Assembly: GCF_009821115.1 (NCBI RefSeq)
Contig: NZ_VYTY01000005.1
Location: 206,599-270,598, forward strand
Direction of reading: 5' to 3'
Length of the DNA: 64,000 nt
Source: Nitrincola alkalisediminis
GTDB lineage: Bacteria; Pseudomonadota; Gammaproteobacteria; Pseudomonadales; Balneatricaceae
The notes beneath the pieces are model-generated. The model saw nothing but the letters and a program-made list of their open reading frames with translations, had not been told where the DNA came from and searched no databases. The position numbers were made by a program, and so were the translations under genes. Below are positions 37,596 to 45,632 of the stretch, piece after piece. Position 1 is the stretch's first letter, and each line of letters opens with the position of its first letter.

Positions 37596-37647
37596 CTTGC
37601 GTACTTTTCTTGCCCCTTGTTAAGGCAAGTGTTAAAAAACTTGCGTA
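37596..37647. promoter_or_regulatory. Cluster of CTTGC half-sites in the puuA/puuD divergent promoter
   Basis: CTTGCGTA occurs at 37596-37603 and 37640-37647, 44 bases apart, about four helical turns. Between them CTTGCC (37609-37614) and GGCAAG (37624-37629) form an inverted repeat. Four half-sites in 52 bases suggest an operator for a polyamine regulator. None is encoded in the window, and the motif is not the E. coli PuuR site as I recall it. The other bases of the 283-base gap show nothing clear. Confidence 0.45.
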
Positions 37648-37754
37648 TAACCTGCCTAAAGGCTTGATAAGCGCTCACAGGAACGTTAAAACGTAAGATA
37701 ATTAGGTAAGTCATTTATGATGTGTCATATAGCTGAAAAGTCAGGTTGTTTAAA

Positions 37755-38555
37755 ATGAGCACGAGTATCGCGAAACGCCCGTTGATAGGGGTGAATGCCT
37801 GTAGCCAATGGTTGCCTGGAAAACATCCCTTTTTTATTGTCGGTGAAAAATATGTGCAATCGGTTGCTCAAGGTGCGGGTGGAATGCCTATGGTCATTCC
37901 CGCTCTAGGGGATGACTTACCTATCGAGCAGATCGTCGCGTTATTGGACGGCCTTTTATTAACGGGTTCACCGTCGAATATAGAGCCGCACCATTATCAA
38001 GGAGCGCCCAGTGCCGCCGATTCGGAGCATGATCCTAAGCGTGATGCCACAACTTTACCCTTGATCCGTGCAGCCATTGATGCTGGCGTGCCTGTATTGG
38101 GGATTTGCCGTGGTTTTCAGGAGATGAATGTCGCGTTGGGCGGCACACTTCATCAAAAAGTGCATGATCTTGAAGAGTATATTGATCATCGTGAAGATAA
38201 ACAGGCCAGCATTGATCAACAATACAACGCCTTAGCCCACTCGATTGAAATCGTAAAAGGTGGTTTACTGGCCTCGATTTGGCCTGAGTCTAGTCAGGTT
38301 CGAGTCAACTCCTTGCACGGTCAAGGTGTTGACCAGTTGGCGCCAGGGCTGAGTATTGAAGCGAAAGCTGAGGATGGTTTAGTTGAAGCATTTTCGGTTG
38401 ATCATGCAAAAGCCTTTGCGTTAGCGGTACAGTGGCATCCAGAATGGCAATGGCATCCAGAAAAAGATCAAGTGGGTGACTTTCCGTTCTATCGCGCTAT
38501 ATTTAAAGCATTTGGTGATGCCTGCCGAGCTCGCCAAGTATCCCGTACAAACTGA
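37755..38555 (+). CDS. puuD: Gamma-glutamyl-GABA hydrolase
   Basis: A 266-residue class I glutamine-amidotransferase-like hydrolase. The nucleophile is in GICRGFQEMNVALGGTL, and the His/Glu pair in VQWHPEW near residue 234. PuuD releases GABA and glutamate from gamma-glutamyl-GABA, the last step of the Puu route. ATG at 37755 follows CAGG. It is 28 bases before the second synthetase gene and probably cotranscribed with it. Confidence 0.95.
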   Translation: MSTSIAKRPLIGVNACSQWLPGKHPFFIVGEKYVQSVAQGAGGMPMVIPALGDDLPIEQIVALLDGLLLTGSPSNIEPHHYQGAPSAADSEHDPKRDATTLPLIRAAIDAGVPVLGICRGFQEMNVALGGTLHQKVHDLEEYIDHREDKQASIDQQYNALAHSIEIVKGGLLASIWPESSQVRVNSLHGQGVDQLAPGLSIEAKAEDGLVEAFSVDHAKAFALAVQWHPEWQWHPEKDQVGDFPFYRAIFKAFGDACRARQVSRTN

Positions 38556-38583
38556 GACATTAACTCAATAACACAGGTTCGTT

Positions 38584-39930
38584 ATGAAAGACCTAGAAAG
38601 CTGGCTAAAAGAACACAATATTACTGAAATTGAATGTGTTGTCAGCGATATTAATGGTATTGCTAGAGGTAAAATTGCGCCCGTTTCCAAGTTTATTGCG
38701 GAAAAGGGTATGCGTTTGCCCGAAAGTATCCTGTTGCAAACCGTAACAGGCGATTTTGTTGATGATGATGTGTATTACTCGCTTTTGGATCCCGCCGATA
38801 TCGATATGATCTGTCATCCTGATCCAGACGCCATTTTTTTGATTCCCTGGGCGCAGGAGCCTACGGCACAGGTCATTCATGATTGTTATGACCGTGTTGG
38901 TAATCCGATAGACCTTTCACCTCGCAACCTATTAAAGCGCGTACTCCGGTTGTATGAAGAGCAGGGTTGGAAGCCGATCGTGTCGCCCGAAATGGAATTT
39001 TATTTAACGAAGCGTTGTGAAGATCCCGATTTACCCTTACAACCGCCAATTGGACGCTCTGGTCGACAGGAAACGGGTCGTCAGTCTTTTTCGATTGATG
39101 CTGCCAACGAATTTGATCCTTTATTCGAGGATATGTACGACTGGTGCGAGGCGCAGGGGCTTGAAATTGATACACTGATCCATGAAGAAGGAACCGCGCA
39201 AATGGAAATTAATTTCCGTCACGGTGACCCCTTAGCCATTGCTGATCATGTCTTTGTTTTCAAGCGCACGATGCGTGAAGCGGCTTTAAAGCATAACGTT
39301 GCTGCTACCTTCATGGCGAAGCCTATTTCAAATGAACCGGGCAGTGCTATGCATTTGCACCAAAGTGTCGTGGACTTAAAGACGGGTAAATCCGTATTCT
39401 CCAATGAAGATGGCACCATGAGTCAGTTGTTTTTGCATCATATCGGTGGTTTGCAAAAGTACATACCAGAAGTTCTGCCCCTGTTAGCTCCGAATGTGAA
39501 CTCTTTTCGTCGATTTTTACCGGACACTTCGGCACCAGTGAATGTTGAGTGGGGTTTAGAAAATCGAACCTGTGGGCTTCGTGTTCCGGATTCGGATGCG
39601 CAAAACCGTCGAGTGGAAAATCGCTTGCCGGGCGCGGATGCCAATGCCTATTTAGCGATTGCGGCCAGCTTGCTTTGCGGGTATTTGGGTATGGTTAAGA
39701 AAACCAACCCGTCAGCACCTGTGCAAGGAAGAGCTTACGAGCGCAGAAACCTACGCCTTCCTATCACCATAGAGGCTGCATTAGAGCGTATGGAAAACTG
39801 TAAAATAGTTGAAGAGTATCTCGGCAGTCATTTTGTGCAGGGCTACATCGCGGTGAAACGCGTTGAGCATGAAAACTTCAAACAAGTCATTAGCTCCTGG
39901 GAGCGTGAGTTTTTGTTGTTAAGCGTTTAG
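38584..39930 (+). CDS. Glutamine synthetase-family ligase, second gamma-glutamylputrescine synthetase-like protein
   Basis: A 448-residue protein paralogous to the puuA product. Family blocks: VVSDINGIARGKIAP, SPEMEFYLTKR, HEEGTAQMEINFRHGD, FMAKPISNEPGSAMHLHQS, NSFRRF, and ENRTCGLRVPDSDAQNRRVENRLPGADAN. Its position between puuD and potF points to polyamine glutamylation. The two synthetases may differ in amine preference, such as putrescine, diaminopropane or spermidine; ethanolamine-type substrates cannot be excluded. It is not a biosynthetic GlnA by its divergent N-terminal region. Confidence 0.88.
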   Translation: MKDLESWLKEHNITEIECVVSDINGIARGKIAPVSKFIAEKGMRLPESILLQTVTGDFVDDDVYYSLLDPADIDMICHPDPDAIFLIPWAQEPTAQVIHDCYDRVGNPIDLSPRNLLKRVLRLYEEQGWKPIVSPEMEFYLTKRCEDPDLPLQPPIGRSGRQETGRQSFSIDAANEFDPLFEDMYDWCEAQGLEIDTLIHEEGTAQMEINFRHGDPLAIADHVFVFKRTMREAALKHNVAATFMAKPISNEPGSAMHLHQSVVDLKTGKSVFSNEDGTMSQLFLHHIGGLQKYIPEVLPLLAPNVNSFRRFLPDTSAPVNVEWGLENRTCGLRVPDSDAQNRRVENRLPGADANAYLAIAASLLCGYLGMVKKTNPSAPVQGRAYERRNLRLPITIEAALERMENCKIVEEYLGSHFVQGYIAVKRVEHENFKQVISSWEREFLLLSV

Positions 39931-40045
39931 TCTGTGAGTAACGACGTTTTTTTGAAAAAGATGTAAAAAGCTATTTTAAAAACACATAAAAGTGATGAAA
40001 ATGCCCCGCCATTTTCGCCGCCACTTTCGAATTTGAGGTTAAGAC

Positions 40046-41149
40046 ATGATTAAACAGTATAAACTCAGTGTGTTAGCAGCATCCGTAGCCGTTGCCATGG
40101 GTGCAACCGCCGTTCAGGCTAAAGAAGTTCGTGTGTATAACTGGTCAGATTATATCGCCGAAGACACCATCGAAAAGTTTGAAGCCGCAACGGGCATTAA
40201 GGTTATTTATGATGTCTATGATAGCAACGAGGTGTTAGAGAGTAAGTTGTTATCGGGTCGGTCCGGTTACGATTTGGCGATGCCGTCTAACCATTACGTC
40301 ACTAAGTATATAAAAGCAGAAGCCATTCAGGCGATTGATCATTCGAAACTAACGAATAAAGACAATCTGAATCCAGATTTGATGGCACAGCTAGAGGCGG
40401 TTGACCCTGGCAGCACTTACTCAATCCCGTATATGTGGGGCACCAATGGCTTTGGGTACAATGTTGACCGTATCGAAGCGATTTTAGGGGAAGATGCGCC
40501 CACTGATTCTTGGGCATTGCTGTTTGATCCAGAAGTGACGGCGAAGTTGGCCGCTGGTGGTTGCGGCATTACCATGTTGGACTCGGGTGATGAGATGATT
40601 TCAGCCGCCATGGCGTATTTGGGGCTCGATCCAACCAGCAACGATGCGGCCGACATCAATAAAGGTGCGGACGTGATCAGTGCTGTGCAGCCTCACATCA
40701 CTTACTTCCACTCGTCTCGTTACATTTCTGATCTTGCCAATGGTGATATCTGTGTGGCGGCGGGTTACTCGGGTGATATTTTGCAGGCCGCAGATCGTGC
40801 TGATGAAGCTGATAATGGTGTGGTGATTGAGTACAGCATCCCTAAAGAAGGTGCTGCCTTGTGGTTTGATATGATGGTAATTCCAAAAGGAGCACCAAAC
40901 TATGACAATGCGCATGCCTTTATTAACTTCATCCTAGAGCCTGAAATCGTTGCCGACATCACCAATTATGTAATGTACGCGAACCCTAACAAAGCCGCGG
41001 ATGAGTTTGTTGACCCAGAAATTCTTGGGGATGACTCCATCTATCCATCTGATGACGTCATGAAAAAACTGTTTATTGCCAAAGAACGTCCACTAGATAC
41101 GCAACGTGTGATTACACGTAGCTGGAATCGAGTTAAATCTGGCCGTTAA
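40046..41149 (+). CDS. potF: Periplasmic putrescine-binding protein
   Basis: A 367-residue binding protein with a signal peptide cut after AVQA (about residue 25). The start of the mature chain, KEVRVYNWSDYIAEDTIEKFE, then YDVYDSNEVLESKLLSGRSGYDL and PYMWGTNGFGYN, match PotF/SpuD. It delivers putrescine to PotGHI. It is followed by a strong terminator-like hairpin before potG, which would yield more binding protein than permease. A 115-base A+T-rich gap upstream holds its likely promoter. Confidence 0.96.
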   Translation: MIKQYKLSVLAASVAVAMGATAVQAKEVRVYNWSDYIAEDTIEKFEAATGIKVIYDVYDSNEVLESKLLSGRSGYDLAMPSNHYVTKYIKAEAIQAIDHSKLTNKDNLNPDLMAQLEAVDPGSTYSIPYMWGTNGFGYNVDRIEAILGEDAPTDSWALLFDPEVTAKLAAGGCGITMLDSGDEMISAAMAYLGLDPTSNDAADINKGADVISAVQPHITYFHSSRYISDLANGDICVAAGYSGDILQAADRADEADNGVVIEYSIPKEGAALWFDMMVIPKGAPNYDNAHAFINFILEPEIVADITNYVMYANPNKAADEFVDPEILGDDSIYPSDDVMKKLFIAKERPLDTQRVITRSWNRVKSGR

Positions 41150-41156
41150 TCAACTG

Positions 41157-41199
41157 ACGTCCGCTGGTTGATACGCACCAGCGGACGTTTTCTGTTTTT
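41157..41199 (+). terminator. Hairpin between potF and potG
   Basis: A perfect 12-base stem ACGTCCGCTGGT/ACCAGCGGACGT with an 8-base loop, followed by TTTCTGTTTTTC. It lies inside an otherwise continuous operon, so it is likely a partial terminator or a 3' stabiliser for the potF message. Confidence 0.88.
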
Positions 41200-41222
41200 C
41201 TCTGATTAGGGAGTAGCGTCCA

Positions 41223-42365
41223 ATGCCAGGAGCAGTGGGAGCCTTAAAAAAAGCCATGGCGGAAAATATGGAATCTGAAGTACTGCTGCAGATTCAAGGC
41301 ATCAGTAAGTATTTTGATGATGTGTTGGCCGTAGACAATGTCAGCATCGACATTAAAAAAGGCGAAATTTTTGCACTGTTGGGTGGATCTGGATCGGGTA
41401 AGTCAACCTTGTTGAGGATGTTGGCGGGTTTTGAAAAACCGAGTGACGGAAAATTGATACTGGATGGTCGCGATATTACACATCTACCTCCCTATGAGCG
41501 CCCGATTAATATGATGTTTCAGTCCTATGCCTTGTTTCCACATATGACGGTGGAGCAAAACATAGCGTTTGGTTTGAAACAAGACAAAATGCCCAAAAGC
41601 GAGATTCAGCAACGTGTCAATGAAATGCTGAAGCTTGTAAAAATGGAAAAATATGCACGGCGAAAACCTGCTCAGCTATCGGGTGGTCAACGTCAGCGAG
41701 TTGCCTTGGCGAGATCCTTGGCAAAGCGCCCCAAGCTCTTGCTGTTAGACGAGCCGATGGGGGCTCTGGATAAAAAACTGCGTACTGAAATGCAGTTAGA
41801 GGTTGTGGATATTCTTGAGAAGGTCGGCGTGACCTGTGTTCTTGTTACCCATGATCAAGAAGAAGCTATGACCATGGCCAATCGTATTGCCATTATGTCT
41901 GAGGGTTGGATTGCGCAGGTGGGCTCGCCTGTGGATATTTACGAGAGCCCAAACAGTCGTATGATTGCGGAGTTTATTGGCAGTGTGAATATTTTTGAAG
42001 GATCGATACTTGAGGATGAATCTGACAGTTTGTCACTTTCGTGCGCAGACTTTCCGGCCCCCGTGTTTATTGATCGCGGTGTGACGACTCCTGCTGAAAC
42101 CATGCAAGCACTGGTGGCCTTGCGCCCTGAGAAAACACTTGTGAGCGCAGATGCACCGGAGGATACCTCACAGAACTGTGCGCAAGGTATTGTTCATGAT
42201 ATCGCTTACCTAGGTGGAATATCGGTGTATTACGTGAAACTGCCTTCAGGTAAGCTCGTGCAAGCCAGTATGGCGAATACCGAAAGACGCGGTGAGCGCC
42301 CAACTTGGGATGATCAGGTCTATGTGTATTGGGAAGCTGATAGTCCAATGGTGCTATGGCAGTGA
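41223..42365 (+). CDS. potG: Putrescine ABC importer, ATPase
   Basis: A 380-residue ATPase closely like E. coli PotG. Walker A is GGSGSGKST, the Q-loop region NMMFQSYALFPHMTVEQNIAFGL, signature LSGGQRQRVALARSLAKRP, Walker B LLLLDEPMGALD, and the switch VTHDQEEAMTMA; a C-terminal TOBE-like regulatory domain follows from about residue 245. GGGAG precedes the ATG. It energises PotHI. Confidence 0.97.
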   Translation: MPGAVGALKKAMAENMESEVLLQIQGISKYFDDVLAVDNVSIDIKKGEIFALLGGSGSGKSTLLRMLAGFEKPSDGKLILDGRDITHLPPYERPINMMFQSYALFPHMTVEQNIAFGLKQDKMPKSEIQQRVNEMLKLVKMEKYARRKPAQLSGGQRQRVALARSLAKRPKLLLLDEPMGALDKKLRTEMQLEVVDILEKVGVTCVLVTHDQEEAMTMANRIAIMSEGWIAQVGSPVDIYESPNSRMIAEFIGSVNIFEGSILEDESDSLSLSCADFPAPVFIDRGVTTPAETMQALVALRPEKTLVSADAPEDTSQNCAQGIVHDIAYLGGISVYYVKLPSGKLVQASMANTERRGERPTWDDQVYVYWEADSPMVLWQ

Positions 42366-42383
42366 TGATTCTGCGGAGGATGT

Positions 42384-43298
42384 ATGCCTGAAGTATTAAG
42401 TAAGCTGCGGTCTAAGCTTCCCAGTGGAAGAACGGTGGTCTTTGGTATCCCATTTATTTGGCTATTACTTTTTTTCTTATTGCCTTTTGCACTGGTGCTT
42501 AAGATTAGTTTTTCGTCTGCGCTTATTGCAGTACCGCCCTATCAACCTGTTTTTAGTTATATCAATGAAACCTTAAATATTGTTTTAAATTTTGGGAACT
42601 ACCTGTTTTTAGCATCCGATAGCTTATATGTTGCGGCGTATTGGGGCTCAGTGAAAATTGCGTTTATATCAACCCTGGTGTGTCTATTGATTGGCTATCC
42701 GATGGCCTATGCCATTGCCAGAGCACCGCTCCAGTTGCAGCTAGTATTGCTGTTGCTGATTATGCTGCCGTCTTGGACCTCTTTTCTCATTCGTGTGTAT
42801 GCTTGGATGGGTATTTTGGGTAATCAGGGTTTATTGAACAACTTCTTGCTTTGGCTCGGGGTCATTAAAGAACCCTTGCGGATGATGAATACCAATTTCG
42901 CGGTTGTCCTCGGTATTGTCTATGCCTACCTGCCCTTCATGATTCTGCCTTTGTATGCAAATTTGGTAAAGCTGGATACCAGTTTGCTTGAGGCGGCTTC
43001 AGATTTAGGCTCGCGAACATTGAACACCTTCTGGAAAATTACCTTACCCCTGTCGAAGGGCGGCATTATTGCAGGCTCTATGTTGGTGTTTATCCCTGCC
43101 GTAGGAGAGTTTGTGATCCCTGAGCTGTTGGGCGGTCCAGATACACTTATGATTGGTAAAGTCCTGTGGGAGGAGTTTTTCAATAACCGTGACTGGCCGG
43201 TGGCATCGGCTTTAGCGATTGTGATGTTACTTCTATTGATCATCCCCATTACGCTGTTCCACCGCTATCAGTCAAAGGAGTTGGAAAAGAATGGCTAA
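42384..43298 (+). CDS. potH: Putrescine ABC importer, permease 1
   Basis: A 304-residue inner-membrane permease with about six membrane segments and the coupling motif EAASDLGSRTLNTFWKITLPLSKGGI. GGAGG lies just before the ATG, 18 bases after potG. It pairs with PotI; the genes overlap by 8 bases. Confidence 0.96.
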   Translation: MPEVLSKLRSKLPSGRTVVFGIPFIWLLLFFLLPFALVLKISFSSALIAVPPYQPVFSYINETLNIVLNFGNYLFLASDSLYVAAYWGSVKIAFISTLVCLLIGYPMAYAIARAPLQLQLVLLLLIMLPSWTSFLIRVYAWMGILGNQGLLNNFLLWLGVIKEPLRMMNTNFAVVLGIVYAYLPFMILPLYANLVKLDTSLLEAASDLGSRTLNTFWKITLPLSKGGIIAGSMLVFIPAVGEFVIPELLGGPDTLMIGKVLWEEFFNNRDWPVASALAIVMLLLLIIPITLFHRYQSKELEKNG

Positions 43299-44118
43299 GC
43301 TCCTAAAAATTCGGTTTTCGACGCTCATGCTGATTCTTGGCTTGTTATTTTTATACGTGCCGATGATCATTTTGGTGATTTATTCATTTAACTCATCACG
43401 GCTGGTAACGGTTTGGGCTGGATTTTCGACTCACTGGTATGCTGAGCTGTTTCGCGACCAACAACTCCTTTCAGCAGTGTGGATGAGTTTGCGTATCGCA
43501 TTTTATTCAGCATCTATGGCCGTATGCTTAGGGACGCTTGCCGCCTTTGTGATGACGCGCTTCAGTCGCTTTCGTGGGCGTACAATGCTGTCGAGTATGA
43601 TAACGGCACCTTTGGTTATGCCTGAAGTGATCACAGGGCTATCGCTCCTGTTGCTCTTTGTGCATATGGCGCAGGTGGTTGGATGGCCTGCAGATCGAGG
43701 TATGGCGACGATTTGGATTGCACATACGACCTTCTGCAGTGCCTATGTTGCCGTTGTCGTGTCATCCCGCTTACGGGAGTTGGATTTGTCGATTGAAGAG
43801 GCAGCCATGGATTTGGGCGCAACCCCCTTCAAAACCTTTTTCCTGATCACCTTACCGATGATTGCCCCTGCCCTGATCTCTGGTTGGCTGTTAGCGTTCA
43901 CTTTGTCACTGGATGATTTGGTGATTGCGAGCTTTGTGTCAGGGCCAGGTGCGACCACACTGCCCATGGTGGTGTTTTCATCGGTTCGCTTAGGTGTATC
44001 GCCCAAGATCAATGCCTTGGCAACCTTGATTATTTTAGCCGTTTCAATCGTGGCGTTCTTGGCGTGGTTCTGGATGCGTCGGGCGGAAGAAAAACGCCGC
44101 CAGCCTGTTCAGGAATAA
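43291..44118 (+). CDS. potI: Putrescine ABC importer, permease 2
   Basis: A 275-residue permease with six membrane segments, the coupling motif EEAAMDLGATPFKTFFLITLPMIAPAL, and LSLDDLVIASFVSGPGATTLP typical of PotI/PotC. It overlaps potH by 8 bases and ends the polyamine cluster. Confidence 0.96.
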   Translation: MAKLLKIRFSTLMLILGLLFLYVPMIILVIYSFNSSRLVTVWAGFSTHWYAELFRDQQLLSAVWMSLRIAFYSASMAVCLGTLAAFVMTRFSRFRGRTMLSSMITAPLVMPEVITGLSLLLLFVHMAQVVGWPADRGMATIWIAHTTFCSAYVAVVVSSRLRELDLSIEEAAMDLGATPFKTFFLITLPMIAPALISGWLLAFTLSLDDLVIASFVSGPGATTLPMVVFSSVRLGVSPKINALATLIILAVSIVAFLAWFWMRRAEEKRRQPVQE

Positions 44119-44126
44119 TTGGTTTT

Positions 44127-44164
44127 GATTCGCGCTGTTAAGGTAACGCATGACAGCGCGAATC
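44127..44164. terminator. Convergent hairpin, potI/yggX
   Basis: A perfect 12-base stem GATTCGCGCTGT/ACAGCGCGAATC with a 14-base loop lies between converging genes. A second small repeat, CTAGCG/CGCTAG, follows before yggX. T-runs are weak. Confidence 0.65.
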
Positions 44165-44188
44165 TAACTCTAGCGATTACATGTCACG

Positions 44189-44479
44189 CTAGTCTTTGCC
44201 AGACGATGCTTCACTAGGCGGGACGTAGCCTTCTGCTTTCTCGTAATCATCTCCGGTTAAGAACTTATCCATCTGTTCCTGCAGGTACTTACGGTTTTGC
44301 GCATCCATCATGTTTAAGTGCTTTTCATTAATCAACATGGTTTGATGCGCGGTCCACTCTTGCCATGCCTGCTTGGATACACTGTCAAAAATGCGCTGAC
44401 CTACGGGACCTGGAAAAGGTGCGCGATCCAGTCCTTCCATTTCCTTTTGATACTTACAACAAAAAATCTGGCGACTCAT
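44189..44479 (-). CDS. yggX: Fe(2+)-trafficking/oxidative protection protein
   Basis: A 96-residue protein matching Ygg[26 protein letters not shown] at the start, then [21 protein letters not shown]. YggX protects iron-sulphur clusters and is linked to MutY, which carries one. ATG at 44479 with GGAG upstream is chosen; the longer reading adds 33 non-family residues. It follows mutY on the same strand, the same pairing as in E. coli, although the gap here is 145 bases. Confidence 0.96.
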   Translation of the reverse strand: MSRQIFCCKYQKEMEGLDRAPFPGPVGQRIFDSVSKQAWQEWTAHQTMLINEKHLNMMDAQNRKYLQEQMDKFLTGDDYEKAEGYVPPSEASSGKD

Positions 44480-44624
44480 AGTGCTCTCCAACTCGAATGA
44501 TGGGCGTATAGTACAGAAGCAAACAGCGAGTATACAGGTTTTAAATACTCGCCAGTTTAACCTGCTCTCTAGGTTCAAGCATGATTCAGGTTAAAGTACT
44601 CTCTAGGCAAAAGTGCTGGACTCG

Positions 44625-45632
44625 CTATCTAAGGCTAGCCAGTAGCTTTTTCACGGGAGCGGCCAAACCAAGTGACTGTTGAGGCTGATCTAAGTTGTAC
44701 CAAAGGCCCTTAGCTTCTTCAATTCGAAAGTATTCCGGTGTCTTGACAAGCGCTGGCGTAATTTCCAAATCATAATGACTAAAACTATGTTTAATGACGG
44801 GTAAACATTTAAGTAGCGTATTGGGTAACTCCTCTGACTCAGGCAAACTCCAGAGTCCACCCCAAATACCTTTGGTGGGACGTTGCTCCAACCATACTTC
44901 GCCCGGTTCATTCATGTGTATAAGCATAATGGTGGTTTTAAGCGGTTTATGCTTTTTGGGTCGGGCTTTAGGCAGTTCATGTGTACGACCTAAGGCATAG
45001 GCTTGGCAATCGGATTGGATGGGACACAGAAGGCAGGCTGGTTTTGACCGTCGGCATAGGGTTGCACCCAGATCCATCATTGCTTGGGTGTAGTCACCAA
45101 CACGATGTTCAGGCGTGTTATGGTCGGCATATTTCCAAAGCGCGGCCTGAACGTTTGGGGTGCCTGGCCATTCATCAATCGCATAGAAGCGTGCTAGCAC
45201 ACGTTTGACATTCCCGTCTAAAATTGGGGCACGTACACCCATGGATATTGAAAGAATCGCACCCGCTGTCGAGCGTCCAATGCCGGGCAGTGCTTCCATT
45301 TCATCCAGCGTGCTAGGAAAAACGCCGTCGCGCTCTTGACTCAGGATCTGCGCTGTTTTGTGCATATTTCGGGCTCGAGCGTAATAGCCCAACCCTGTCC
45401 ACAGATGCAAAACCTGATCCAGAGGTGCCTTGGCCAATGCATGTACATCCGGAAAAGTGTCGGTAAAGCGAAGAAAGTAAGGAATGACTGTGCTCACTTG
45501 CGTTTGCTGCAACATGATTTCAGACACCCAGGTATAATAGGGTGACTTGTTCGTTTGCCAGGGCAAATCATGGCGGCCGTGTTCATCAAACCAGTTGAGC
45601 ACGGCTTGGCTAAAGGCTTCAGACGATAACAT
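44625..45632 (-). CDS. mutY: A/G-specific adenine DNA glycosylase
   Basis: MutY removes adenine mispaired with 8-oxoguanine or guanine. The 335-residue protein shows SEIMLQQTQVSTVIPYF, the helix-hairpin-helix LPGIGRSTAGAILS, the catalytic Asp in ILDGNVKRVL, the [4Fe-4S] cysteines spaced C-x6-C-x2-C-x5-C, and a C-terminal NUDIX-like 8-oxoG reader. Its ATG directly abuts the stop of the AsmA-family gene. Confidence 0.97.
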   Translation of the reverse strand: MLSSEAFSQAVLNWFDEHGRHDLPWQTNKSPYYTWVSEIMLQQTQVSTVIPYFLRFTDTFPDVHALAKAPLDQVLHLWTGLGYYARARNMHKTAQILSQERDGVFPSTLDEMEALPGIGRSTAGAILSISMGVRAPILDGNVKRVLARFYAIDEWPGTPNVQAALWKYADHNTPEHRVGDYTQAMMDLGATLCRRSKPACLLCPIQSDCQAYALGRTHELPKARPKKHKPLKTTIMLIHMNEPGEVWLEQRPTKGIWGGLWSLPESEELPNTLLKCLPVIKHSFSHYDLEITPALVKTPEYFRIEEAKGLWYNLDQPQQSLGLAAPVKKLLASLR

